Origin: SAR116 cluster bacterium AG-325-F22
Lineage (GTDB): Bacteria > Pseudomonadota > Alphaproteobacteria > Puniceispirillales > Marisalimonadaceae
Reading direction: 5' to 3'
DNA: 45,442 nt
Assembly: GCA_003282885.1 (NCBI GenBank)
Contig: QBYJ01000010.1
Span: 1-45,442, forward strand
How positions within the stretch are numbered: position 1 is the stretch's first letter; the number at the start of each line of letters is the position of its first letter. The notes below the pieces were generated by a model. That model did not search any database. It saw only the letters and a program-made list of their open reading frames with translations, and was not told where the DNA came from. Positions 23,993 to 32,217 of this stretch are shown here, piece after piece. The position numbers and the translations under genes were made by a program.

Positions 23993-24976
23993 ATGATTAT
24001 TGAAAAATTTTTTAATAAATGGATTATGTTTTTTCTCATACTTATACCTACCTTTGGTGTTATTTTTGATGAACCTTATTTTATAACCTTGGCAACAAAA
24101 GTTGTTATTCTTGGTATTGCGGGTGTTGGTTTAAATTTAGCACTTGGTTATTGCGGCCTTATTTCTTTAGGACATGCAGCGTTTTTTGGGATTGGTGGCT
24201 ATATTACTGGAATATTATCTTTCCACGCTTTAAATGATGAAGTGTTATTTAGCTGGCCTTTGGTTGTTTTTGGTAGTTCTGAAATGCTAATTATTTGGCC
24301 AATAGTAATTTTAGTAAGTGCGTTATTTTCTTTTATAATAGGTCTACTATCTTTAAGAACTAGTGGTGTTTATTTTATTATGATTACTTTGGCATTTGCA
24401 CAGATGTTATATTTTTTTTCAATTAGTTGGCCTAATTACGGCGGTGAAGACGGCCTTTCAATATATATGAGAAATTCCTTTCCGATGCTTAACACAATGG
24501 ATCCCTTAAGTTTTTATATAATTTCTCTATTTTGGTTCTTATTTTCCATTTTTATTTCATTGAGATTAATCAATTCTCCCTTTGGTATGTCTTTTCAGGC
24601 AATTAAACAAAATGAAGAGAGAGTTAAATCAGTGGGGATAGAAACATTCAAAGTAAAATTGTTAGTTTTTGTTATTTCTGGAACAATTACAGGCTTAGCT
24701 GGGTCGCTTTATACTGATTTAAATAGATTTGTGAGTCCAACTGTTCTTGATTGGCATACTTCTGGAGAAATAATGGTATTTGTCATTCTCGGGGGAATGG
24801 CTAGACTTTATGGTCCTTTAGTCGGAGCGGCTTTTTTCATTGCACTAGAGCAAACCCTTGGATCATATACAGAGAACTGGCAATTTTGGTTAGGTTTAAT
24901 CCTTATTTTAGTAATACTATATGCACGATCAGGAATTTTAGGTTTGTTTGATAAGAAGTTAAGACATGAAAAATAA
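23993..24976 (+). CDS. livM: branched-chain amino acid-type ABC permease LivM
   Basis: This is the second channel subunit of the Liv-type importer, about 327 residues with nine or so membrane spans. Family marks are ILGIAGVGLNLALGYCGLIS, then LGHAAFFGIGGY, and the coupling loop GMSFQAIKQNEERVKSVGI. I chose ATG 23993, one base after the livH stop, over an in-frame TTG at 23978 that would overlap livH and add five residues; GGAAAAAG lies six bases before the ATG. Its end overlaps livG by 11 bases, so translation is coupled. Confidence 0.94.
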   Translation: MIIEKFFNKWIMFFLILIPTFGVIFDEPYFITLATKVVILGIAGVGLNLALGYCGLISLGHAAFFGIGGYITGILSFHALNDEVLFSWPLVVFGSSEMLIIWPIVILVSALFSFIIGLLSLRTSGVYFIMITLAFAQMLYFFSISWPNYGGEDGLSIYMRNSFPMLNTMDPLSFYIISLFWFLFSIFISLRLINSPFGMSFQAIKQNEERVKSVGIETFKVKLLVFVISGTITGLAGSLYTDLNRFVSPTVLDWHTSGEIMVFVILGGMARLYGPLVGAAFFIALEQTLGSYTENWQFWLGLILILVILYARSGILGLFDKKLRHEK

Positions 24977-25715
24977 AATTTTAAATATAAAAAATTTATC
25001 AAAATCTTATGGAGCATTTAAGGTTACAGATGAAATAGCCATCGACTTAAATTTTGACGAAATTCATGCTTTAATTGGACCAAACGGAGCAGGAAAGTCA
25101 ACATTGATTAAACAAATTGTAGGAAGTGTTAAGCACGACATAGGTTCAATTGTTTTGGATCAAGAAGATATAACTGATCTCAATGATGTTGAACGAGCAA
25201 AAATAGGTATATCTAGAACTTTCCAAGTTTCATCAATTATTCCAAAATTTAGTGCTTTAGATAATATAATTTTATCACTTCTTGATAAATCCAAAGAAAC
25301 CTTTCAGCTATTTAAAAGCATAAGAAAAAATAAAGAATTAGATGCGAAAGCTAAAAAGATTCTTAGGGAAATTGAGCTTTCGGATAAGAGTAATATTCTA
25401 GCCTCTGAACTTAGTCATGGTGATAGAAGAAAGCTAGAGGTTGGGTTAGCACTTGCTATGGATCCTAAGGTGTTTTTGTTCGACGAACCTATGGCAGGTC
25501 TAGATGAAAGTGGAACGAAAATGATGATAAACTTATTTAAAAAGATTAAAACTAATTCACCTATTTTATTAATTGAACATGATATGGATGCAGTTTTTGC
25601 TCTAGCTGACAGAGTTTCTGTAATTAATTATGGAAAAATAGTAGCCACAGGAACAGTTGACCAAATAAGATCTAATGTCCTAGTTCGTGATGTGTATTTA
25701 GGTTATGAAATTTAA
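24966..25715 (+). CDS. livG: branched-chain amino acid-type ABC ATPase LivG
   Basis: This 249-residue ATP-binding subunit of the importer has Walker A GPNGAGKST (Lys44), the signature segment LSHGDRRKLEVGLALA, Walker B VFLFDEPMAGLD and the switch histidine in LLIEHDMDAV. The signature reads LSHGD instead of the canonical LSGGQ; LivG proteins commonly vary here (LSYGE), so it should be active. It acts with LivF on the cytoplasmic face of LivHM. It overlaps livM by 11 bases and shares one base with livF. Confidence 0.95.
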   Translation: MKNKILNIKNLSKSYGAFKVTDEIAIDLNFDEIHALIGPNGAGKSTLIKQIVGSVKHDIGSIVLDQEDITDLNDVERAKIGISRTFQVSSIIPKFSALDNIILSLLDKSKETFQLFKSIRKNKELDAKAKKILREIELSDKSNILASELSHGDRRKLEVGLALAMDPKVFLFDEPMAGLDESGTKMMINLFKKIKTNSPILLIEHDMDAVFALADRVSVINYGKIVATGTVDQIRSNVLVRDVYLGYEI

Positions 25716-26404
25716 TGGATAAACTTTTAAAAGTAAAATCACTTAAATCTTGGTATGGAGAAAGTCAGGCATTATTTGATGTTAATTTAGAAATAAATCA
25801 AGGTGAAATTGTTGCCTTGCTCGGCAGAAATGGAATGGGGAAGTCAACTACTATTAAATCCATTTGTGGTTTGATTAATAAATATGAAGGTGAAATTAAT
25901 TTTAATGAAATCTCACTTATAAAACGCTCTAGTTATAAAATTGCTCAATTAGGAATAGGTTTGGTTCCTGAGGGACGAAGGGCTTTTTCTAATTTAACAG
26001 TTGTAGAGAATCTTATTGCTACAGCTGTTGATGGAGAGTGGGATTTAGATGCTATTTACAATTTATTTCCAAGATTGGAAGAAAGAAAAAATCAAATAGC
26101 CTTTTCATTATCAGGAGGCGAACAACAAATGTTAGTAATTGGAAGGGCTTTAATGACCAATCCTAAATTATTAATTTTAGATGAAGCAACTGAAGGTTTA
26201 TCTCCAACTATTAGATTAGAGATTTGGAAAGTAATAGAAGTCTTAAAAAATAAGTCAGTATCAATTTTAATAATTGATAAATCGTTAAAGCAATTATTAG
26301 GTTTAGCTGATAATTTTTATATACTTGAAAAAGGCAGGACGGTTTGGAATGGGCCTTCATCAAAGCTTACAAGCAGGATTGCCCAACAATTCTTGGGCGT
26401 TTAG
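25715..26404 (+). CDS. livF: branched-chain amino acid-type ABC ATPase LivF
   Basis: This is the second ATPase of the Liv-type importer, 229 residues. It has Walker A GRNGMGKST (Lys43), the signature LSGGEQQMLVIGRALM, and Walker B LLILDEATEGL. In place of the switch-loop histidine usual in this family, the sequence reads LIIDKSLKQLL, so the H-loop histidine appears to be lysine. LivF proteins usually have VEQN here, so this is a normal family deviation. It starts on the last base of livG (TAATG). Its TAG stop directly abuts the stop of the small minus-strand gene, forming TAGCTA. Confidence 0.94.
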   Translation: MDKLLKVKSLKSWYGESQALFDVNLEINQGEIVALLGRNGMGKSTTIKSICGLINKYEGEINFNEISLIKRSSYKIAQLGIGLVPEGRRAFSNLTVVENLIATAVDGEWDLDAIYNLFPRLEERKNQIAFSLSGGEQQMLVIGRALMTNPKLLILDEATEGLSPTIRLEIWKVIEVLKNKSVSILIIDKSLKQLLGLADNFYILEKGRTVWNGPSSKLTSRIAQQFLGV

Positions 26405-26707
26405 CTAAATATAATTTTGAAAATTTTCAGAAAGATTGATCTCACCTTCTCCACCAACAGCCGATACGATAGCTCCCATTTCATTTAACTCTTGACTAAC
26501 TTTTTGCCAATTTTTTCTTCCTTTTTCAAAATGAGATTTTGAAATCCAATATTTAACATTTAAAAAATTAGTATCAGAGATATCAATAACTGTTTCTTTA
26601 ATAAGCCCAACTTTCATCTGTTCAATTACGACTTGTTTAAATAATAATTTTAAGGCTTTTTTTGCAGCTTGGTTTGGACATTTTATTGTGACGACACGCA
26701 AATACAT
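26405..26707 (-). CDS. small alpha/beta-barrel-like hypothetical protein
   Basis: This is a 100-residue protein with no signal peptide. The pattern of MYLRVVTIKCPN, then a helix, then LIKETVIDISDTNFLNVKYWISKSHFEKG, then a helix and a final GAIVSAVGGEGEI suggests a dimeric alpha+beta barrel like the antibiotic-biosynthesis-monooxygenase fold, but no catalytic residues can be named. It is the last gene of the minus-strand group that contains an aminotransferase and adenylyl cyclase, 69 bases after the aminotransferase. A similarly sized protein of the same apparent fold opens that group at 29926-30231; the two are not clearly paralogous by eye. Confidence 0.7.
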   Translation of the reverse strand: MYLRVVTIKCPNQAAKKALKLLFKQVVIEQMKVGLIKETVIDISDTNFLNVKYWISKSHFEKGRKNWQKVSQELNEMGAIVSAVGGEGEINLSENFQNYI

Positions 26708-26776
26708 ATGTATTATTTCTCATAAAAATTAAGATATATGTTTAATTAATTATATAAATTTTAATTATAATCAAGT

Positions 26777-28105
26777 TTAATTGCAGATGCTTTCAATAGT
26801 AGTTTTTAATTTTTGAGAAATTTCATTCATTTCATTTTCATTAATTATAAATGGTGGTGCTATTAAAATATGGTCGCCCACAGTCCCATCTACAGTTCCC
26901 TGCATTGGATAACATATTAGACCCAAATCAAGAGCCTTTTTTTTAATTTTACCTGCAATATTTAAGTTTTTAGCAAAAGGCTCTTTTGTATCTCTGTTTT
27001 GGACTAATTCAATACCTTTAAATAAACCTCTACCTCTTATATCTCCTATATACTGATTTTGACCAAGCGCGATTTCAAGGCTTCTCTGTAAATATTTCCC
27101 CTTTTTTCTAACCTGTTCAGGAAAGTTTTCTTTTACTAATTTATTTACTACAGCCAAGGACGCGGCGCATGCGATGGGATGACCAAGGTAGGTATGTCCA
27201 TGTTGAAAAAAACCACTTCCGCGGTTTATAGCGTCATTAATAAAATTTTGACACATCATAGCAGCTATAGGTTGATATCCAGCTCCTAAACCTTTGGCAA
27301 TAGTTATTATATCAGGAACAATTTTTTCTTCATCACACGCAAAGAGTGGCCCGGTTCTTCCCATACCGCACATGACTTCATCCAAAATTAATAAAACATC
27401 ATAATTAGTACAAACTTCTCTTATTCGCTCAAAATATCCTTTAACAGGTGTTAAGGCACCAGCTGTTGCACCAACAACTGTTTCTGCAATAAACGCCATA
27501 ACATTGTCTGGACCTAATCGAATTATCTCGTCTTCTAATTCGTTAGCTACTCTTAAACCATATTGAATTTCACTTTCGTTTGCATCCTGAAATCTATATT
27601 TATAACAAGGTGAAATCAAACTAGTTTCTATGAGTAAATCTTCAAATAAAGATCTTCTTTGTACATTACCTCCAACTGCTAACGCTCCTAATGTATTACC
27701 ATGATAACTCTGTTTTCTTGAGATAACTTTGTGTTTTTTTGGTTTCCCAATTTCATTAAAATATTGCTTTGCTAATTTTAGTGAAGCTTCAATAGCCTCT
27801 GATCCACTCGAAACAAAATAAACTTTGTCTAATCCTGTTGGTGAATTTGTTGATAATAATTTTGCGAGTTCTTCTGCAGGTTCATTAGTAAAAAAAGATG
27901 TGTGGGCAAAGCCCAATTTCTCAGCTTGCTTAATTATTGCATCATTGATTGTTTGGTCTGAATGACCTAAGCATGAAACAGCTGCTCCGCTCGAACCATC
28001 AAGATATTTTTTACCGTTTTTATCAATTATATAGCATCCATCACCGTAAGCGGCAATTGGGAGTTCATAGCTTGTATGTCGAGGTAAAATATTGCTATAA
28101 TTCAT
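26777..28105 (-). CDS. class III PLP-dependent aminotransferase
   Basis: This 442-residue enzyme of the ornithine/omega-amino acid aminotransferase family transfers an amino group, commonly from an omega-amine or beta-amino acid, to pyruvate or 2-oxoglutarate. The PLP lysine is Lys271 in ITIAKGLGAGYQPIAA. The cofactor aspartate is in LLILDEVMCGMGRTG and the phosphate-binding part in VSSGSEAIEAS. SYHGNTLGALAVGG is also family-typical. The YQPIAAM form and the N-terminal layout match the group annotated as aspartate aminotransferase family protein, which includes taurine- and beta-alanine-type enzymes. It lies 41 bases downstream of the adenylyl cyclase on the same strand. The donor is unknown. 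Confidence 0.93.
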   Translation of the reverse strand: MNYSNILPRHTSYELPIAAYGDGCYIIDKNGKKYLDGSSGAAVSCLGHSDQTINDAIIKQAEKLGFAHTSFFTNEPAEELAKLLSTNSPTGLDKVYFVSSGSEAIEASLKLAKQYFNEIGKPKKHKVISRKQSYHGNTLGALAVGGNVQRRSLFEDLLIETSLISPCYKYRFQDANESEIQYGLRVANELEDEIIRLGPDNVMAFIAETVVGATAGALTPVKGYFERIREVCTNYDVLLILDEVMCGMGRTGPLFACDEEKIVPDIITIAKGLGAGYQPIAAMMCQNFINDAINRGSGFFQHGHTYLGHPIACAASLAVVNKLVKENFPEQVRKKGKYLQRSLEIALGQNQYIGDIRGRGLFKGIELVQNRDTKEPFAKNLNIAGKIKKKALDLGLICYPMQGTVDGTVGDHILIAPPFIINENEMNEISQKLKTTIESICN

Positions 28106-28146
28106 GATATTATGATTTCTTATTTTGTTTACAGTCCATTCTATAA

Positions 28147-29910
28147 TTACTTAGGTACATCTAACTTTGACAAATTTAAAACATAATTATCTAATAATTT
28201 AGTTTCAAAATGAGAAAAAAAATTCTCTTTTAATTTGGTAAGTGTAAAATTTGGAATAATTTCCAAAACTCTTTCAATAGCTTTTTGAGCTTCATCTAGC
28301 AAACCTGACTTAGCACAATATATAGCCAGTATAAGTGCAGGTCTAAAATCACCTTGTGGTATTGCTACAGCTTTTCTTGCAAGGTCAACACTTAATTTTA
28401 AATCGCCCATTTCTCCAACAATCATAGCTTTATTCATTAAAAAATTAAAAGTTCTTGGATCTCTTGGACTTAATTTAATTGCTTGATCAATAGGTTCCAA
28501 AGCTTCTTCACATCTATTAGCAAATGTTAGTGCGCTGGCGTAAAACATATATGCCGAGGATGAATTAACATTACATTCAATAGCTTTTTTGGCAGCTTCT
28601 ACGGCTTGATCATGGTTTTTAGATAAACTATAAATTCTAGCAAGCATTTCATGTGCTAGAGAGTCACGGTTGTCACAATCTAACGCTTTTTCCACATAAA
28701 ACTTTGCGTTTTTTATATCATCTTCAGGTTTTTTTGAAAAACCTAAAAAAACAAAATGAGAAATTGTAAAAGCAAGATAACTATAAGCTTGCCCAAAATT
28801 ATTATCTATTTCAATCGACTTTGAAAAAAGATCTGCTGCTTCATTCAAACTTTCTTTATTCATAAGATAAAGACTATTTAACCCTCTTTGGTAAAGCTCC
28901 CATGCCTTAAAGTTTACAGTATCTCTTTTTTTAATATTGCTTAACTCAATATAATTTACTTCTTGATGAATCTGATTAGATAAAACTTGAGTTATTTGAT
29001 CTTGAAATTCAAAAATATCGTCTAAATTACCATCATATTTGTCAGACCAGACTGAATTACCAGTTTGAGCATCGCTTAACTGAACTGTTACTCTAATTCT
29101 ATTCCCTGATGATCTTACGCTTCCTTCACAAACATAACGAACACCCAACTCTCCAGCTATTTCAGTTACATTCCTTTTATTATCTTTAAAAGAAAAAGAG
29201 GTATTTTTAGCTATTACAAATAAAGATCTAAATTTTGACAAAGCTGATATAATATCTTCTGATATTCCATCAGCAAGAAATTCTTGTTCACTATCATTAG
29301 ATAAATTTCTAAAGGGTAAAATTACAACTGAAGGTTTATCTTTTTCTATATCAGAAATAATTTCTTTTGGTTTTTTATTGTAAGTAGAAGAATCCCAACT
29401 CCATGTTTGTATGGGTTGCTCAATATTTTTAACTTGTTTCGTTCCACAATCTATCCATACAATATTTAGTTTATCTTTTATTTGTCTATAAGTGTCATCT
29501 GATATTGTAACCCCGTTAGGTTCAGCTAAAGACTCAATTCTAGATGCTATATTAACACCATCACCAAGTACATCGTCATCGCTAATTAAAATGTCGCCAA
29601 TATGTATACCTATCCTAAAAAATATACTCTCGTCTTTATTTATGTTTTTATTTCTTTTAACCATCCCTTCCTGAATAGAAATTGCACACTCAGTCGCTTT
29701 TATGGCGGAAGCAAATTCCATCAATATACCATCACCGATTGTCTTTACAAGCCTGCCACCAAATCTAGAAATTAATGGTTCAAATAATTGTGTCTTGTGT
29801 GACTTAAAAGAATTAATAGTTCGAAGTTCATTTTTTTGTATTAGCTTCGAATAAGAAACTACATCAGCAAAAACAATAGCTGCAAGTCTTCTTTGTTCTA
29901 AATCTTCCAT
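28147..29910 (-). CDS. class III adenylyl cyclase with TolB-like and TPR regions
   Basis: This 587-residue protein is an adenylyl cyclase making cyclic AMP. The catalytic domain (about 1-170) has the metal aspartates Asp16 (VFADVVSYS) and Asp60 (TIGDGILMEF), the adenine-selecting lysine in RLVKTIGD, and the LGDGVNIASRIESLA segment with the transition-state asparagine and arginine. Then comes a TolB/FlgO-like region (about 190-310) starting VVILPFRNLSNDSEQEFLADG. The C-terminal half is built of TPR helices, including AYSYLAFTIS and AYMFYASALTFANRCEEAL. No membrane span or signal peptide is seen, so it is cytoplasmic. The layout is common in Rhizobiales and relatives, where the input signal is unknown. 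It follows a small gene by 15 bases and precedes an aminotransferase. Confidence 0.94.
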   Translation of the reverse strand: MEDLEQRRLAAIVFADVVSYSKLIQKNELRTINSFKSHKTQLFEPLISRFGGRLVKTIGDGILMEFASAIKATECAISIQEGMVKRNKNINKDESIFFRIGIHIGDILISDDDVLGDGVNIASRIESLAEPNGVTISDDTYRQIKDKLNIVWIDCGTKQVKNIEQPIQTWSWDSSTYNKKPKEIISDIEKDKPSVVILPFRNLSNDSEQEFLADGISEDIISALSKFRSLFVIAKNTSFSFKDNKRNVTEIAGELGVRYVCEGSVRSSGNRIRVTVQLSDAQTGNSVWSDKYDGNLDDIFEFQDQITQVLSNQIHQEVNYIELSNIKKRDTVNFKAWELYQRGLNSLYLMNKESLNEAADLFSKSIEIDNNFGQAYSYLAFTISHFVFLGFSKKPEDDIKNAKFYVEKALDCDNRDSLAHEMLARIYSLSKNHDQAVEAAKKAIECNVNSSSAYMFYASALTFANRCEEALEPIDQAIKLSPRDPRTFNFLMNKAMIVGEMGDLKLSVDLARKAVAIPQGDFRPALILAIYCAKSGLLDEAQKAIERVLEIIPNFTLTKLKENFFSHFETKLLDNYVLNLSKLDVPK

Positions 29911-29925
29911 GTTTATTCTTTTTAT

Positions 29926-30231
29926 TTAAAATGAAGTTTCACCAAAATCTTGTGTAACTGCACCTACAAAGTGTACGGTTTTGGGAGCAAGTGTCTTTAC
30001 ATATTTCGTTATATTTTCTTCGATTAACTTTTCAATTTTTTTCATAGATTCATTATCTGGAAATTCCCACAAAACTACGCTCACATTAGGTGTTTGAGGA
30101 TTTTTCATCGCTCTAAATCTAACACCTTTAACTTCTTGAAGTAAGTTAGGCCAACGTGTTTCTAATATGGATTCAAATAATTCACAATCTTCACTAGATG
30201 GAAAGGTTCTTACAAAGATTTTAATTAACAT
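29926..30231 (-). CDS. small alpha/beta-barrel (ABM-like) hypothetical protein
   Basis: This 101-residue cytoplasmic protein starts MLIKIFVRTFPSSEDCELFE and continues with WPNLLQEVKGVRFRAM, then a strand VSVVLWEFPDNESMKK, a helix and a final strand, KTVHFVGAV. This order fits a ferredoxin-like dimeric alpha+beta barrel as in antibiotic-biosynthesis-monooxygenase proteins. These often bind small ligands, so a sensor role beside the cyclase is possible but unproven. It lies 15 bases before the adenylyl cyclase gene and probably opens the operon; the NrtS-like gene diverges across a 103-base AT-rich spacer. Confidence 0.75.
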   Translation of the reverse strand: MLIKIFVRTFPSSEDCELFESILETRWPNLLQEVKGVRFRAMKNPQTPNVSVVLWEFPDNESMKKIEKLIEENITKYVKTLAPKTVHFVGAVTQDFGETSF

Positions 30232-30334
30232 TCTTACCTCAATATATTAATTTTTATTTAAATTATTACATATTTTAGTTTTGTATATTATGTTTATTTT
30301 TGCAAATAGTTAAATTTTTTAATGGATTAAATTA

Positions 30335-30559
30335 ATGATTGAAATATTAACCAGGACAGATGTGCTTTTAAGGGCTTTAAAAATGGCATCTATAGTTGGG
30401 GTAGTCTTAGCTATAATTAATCATGGGGATCATATATTTTTTGGTACGATGACTGTTACAAATTGGATAAAAGTTATAATAACATTTTGTGTTCCTTTTT
30501 GTGTGTCAACAATTTCCTCAGTACTTGCAATTAGAAGAGAACAAAATATTTCCCATTAA
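30335..30559 (+). CDS. nrtS: NrtS-like nitrate/nitrite transporter
   Basis: This 74-residue membrane protein has two hydrophobic spans, roughly residues 16-30 and 44-63. The pattern ALKMASIVGVVLAIINHGDH, then NWIKVIITFCVPFCVSTIS matches the small NrtS family (NHGD after span one, W.K before span two, VP.CVST in it). NrtS proteins were described in marine cyanobacteria and proteobacteria as low-complexity nitrate/nitrite transporters that probably assemble as oligomers. No nitrate or nitrite reductase is in this window. It sits just before a DUF3108 gene that overlaps its end, and divergently from the small ABM-like gene. Assignment is by motif memory; a database comparison was not possible. 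Confidence 0.72.
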   Translation: MIEILTRTDVLLRALKMASIVGVVLAIINHGDHIFFGTMTVTNWIKVIITFCVPFCVSTISSVLAIRREQNISH

Positions 30560-31358
30560 GATAAAACTAAAGATAATTAGATACTTAAAAATTTATTTTA
30601 AAGTTTTTAGTCTTAGTATTCTTTTTATTAACTTTTCAGCTTTTGCATCCCAAGAAAATTATTTTTATGAAGTTCAATTTGGCAATTTAATTGTTGGACG
30701 AGCAGAAATTTCTATTAATTCAAGTAATAAAAAAATTGAACTGAATTCTAAATCTAAAACCGCTGGTTTTTTAAATGTTTTTTACGAATATGTAGGTGAG
30801 CTAAATTCATCTTCAATAAAAAAAGCTAATACTTGGATTCCAAATAAATTTTTAGCTAGTGGTATTTTTAATAATAAGCCGCGCTCCTCTGACTTGGAAT
30901 GGGGAGTAAATAATTCAGTAAATTACAAAAATATTCCTATTATAAATTTAAAAAAATTTCATCCTATAGATAAAGAAAGTCTAATTAACGTAATAGACCC
31001 CATAACCGCCTTTTTAAACGTAATTGAAAGAGTAAGGTTTGAGAATAAATGTGATACAAGCTTTAAAATTTTTGATGGTAGACGAAGGTATGATCTTAAA
31101 ACAAGAACTTTAGGAAATAGCTTTATTGAAAATGATAGGCCTAAATCTTATAAAGGAGACGTTTTGATTTGTGGCTTAAAGATTTTGCCTTTGGGAGGTC
31201 ATAGGTTGAAAACTAAATGGAAACCAATAGACGACAAATTCACTGATTTTAAACTTTTTTTTGGAAGAACTGTCTCTGGACGAATTTTACCAGTAAGAAT
31301 GAATTTAGAAAGATGGTTTGGCACTATAACAGTTCGTCTACTACTAAAGCGTTCCTAA
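30489..31358 (+). CDS. DUF3108 family secreted protein, start unresolved
   Basis: This exported protein of about 255 mature residues belongs to the DUF3108 family: FYEVQFGNLIVGRAEISI at the front and KTAGFLNVFYEYVGELNS are typical. Function is unknown; the family is expected to be periplasmic. The signal peptide KVFSLSILFINFSAFAS ends near position 30655. No ATG is in frame before it. GTG 30489 or 30501 and TTG 30525 all overlap nrtS deeply and put extra residues before the signal peptide. ATT at 30555, whose last T begins the nrtS stop, would give an ideal signal peptide (MKIKLKIIRYLKIYF) but is a rare start codon. I report the longest frame. It lies four bases before aroE, so nrtS, this gene and aroE are probably one transcript. 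Confidence 0.78.
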   Translation: MFLFVCQQFPQYLQLEENKIFPIKIKLKIIRYLKIYFKVFSLSILFINFSAFASQENYFYEVQFGNLIVGRAEISINSSNKKIELNSKSKTAGFLNVFYEYVGELNSSSIKKANTWIPNKFLASGIFNNKPRSSDLEWGVNNSVNYKNIPIINLKKFHPIDKESLINVIDPITAFLNVIERVRFENKCDTSFKIFDGRRRYDLKTRTLGNSFIENDRPKSYKGDVLICGLKILPLGGHRLKTKWKPIDDKFTDFKLFFGRTVSGRILPVRMNLERWFGTITVRLLLKRS

Positions 31359-31362
31359 TCCT

Positions 31363-32214
31363 ATGAAATTAGGACTAATAGGACATAATATAGCGACATC
31401 TCAAGCTCCTGATATTCACAAACGTTTAGGAGATTTATTTGGAGTTTCTGTTAGCTATGAGTTGTTTGACTTAAAATCAATAAAAGAAAGTAATCTCCCT
31501 GACTTAATAAAAGAGTTAAAAATGAGTGGCTTTAGTGGAGTAAATATTACTTTTCCTTTCAAAGAAAAAGTAATTAAATTTGCAGATAAAGTTTCTGAAA
31601 GTGCCTTAAATATAAAATCGGCTAACACATTAATTTTAAAAAAAAATATTGTTGCTCATAATACAGATTACTCTGGTTTTATAAAAAGTTATAATTTTCA
31701 TTTCAAAAAAAAGAAACCAGGGAAAATTCTTATTATTGGAGTTGGTGGTGTCGGAAGAGCTATCTCCTTTGCATTATCGTCACTAGGAGTTTTAGAACTT
31801 TATATATTAGATACTGACAATCTAAAAGGAGAGCAACTACTCAAAGAATTAGAAAAACTGAAAATAAATTGTTATTTACTTAATCATAAAAAATTAGAGA
31901 GTGATATATCAAGTTTCGATGGAATAATAAACTGTACTCCTTTGGGTCATTTTGATTTTCCTGGTTGTTCATTAGGCAATTTAGAAATAAAAAATTATCA
32001 ATGGCTATACGATGTTGTATACACGCCAGCAAAAACTATTTTTCTTAAGAAAGGTGAACTTGTAGGATCTAAATTAATTTCAGGGATAGACCTTTTTATT
32101 TTTCAAGCTTTAGACGCATTCTTATTATTTTCAAATAACAGATTTGATCAAAAAGACATCTTGCAACATACTCATTATTTAAGAGATCAGTACTTTAATA
32201 GACTATATAAATAA
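31363..32214 (+). CDS. aroE: shikimate dehydrogenase family protein
   Basis: This 283-residue enzyme reduces 3-dehydroshikimate to shikimate in the chorismate pathway. Catalytic Lys67 (NITFPFKEKV) and Asp102 (HNTDYSG) are in place. The nucleotide-binding loop is GVGGVGRA near 127-134. The end of the next strand reads YILDTDNL with Asp150, where NADP-specific AroE has an NRT basic motif; an acidic residue there usually means NAD preference, as in quinate/shikimate dehydrogenases. It could therefore be a catabolic quinate-type enzyme or an NAD-using AroE. No other shikimate or quinate genes are nearby. ATG is four bases after the DUF3108 stop. Its end is three bases from the converging CoA-transferase. 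Confidence 0.9.
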   Translation: MKLGLIGHNIATSQAPDIHKRLGDLFGVSVSYELFDLKSIKESNLPDLIKELKMSGFSGVNITFPFKEKVIKFADKVSESALNIKSANTLILKKNIVAHNTDYSGFIKSYNFHFKKKKPGKILIIGVGGVGRAISFALSSLGVLELYILDTDNLKGEQLLKELEKLKINCYLLNHKKLESDISSFDGIINCTPLGHFDFPGCSLGNLEIKNYQWLYDVVYTPAKTIFLKKGELVGSKLISGIDLFIFQALDAFLLFSNNRFDQKDILQHTHYLRDQYFNRLYK

Positions 32215-32217
32215 GAA

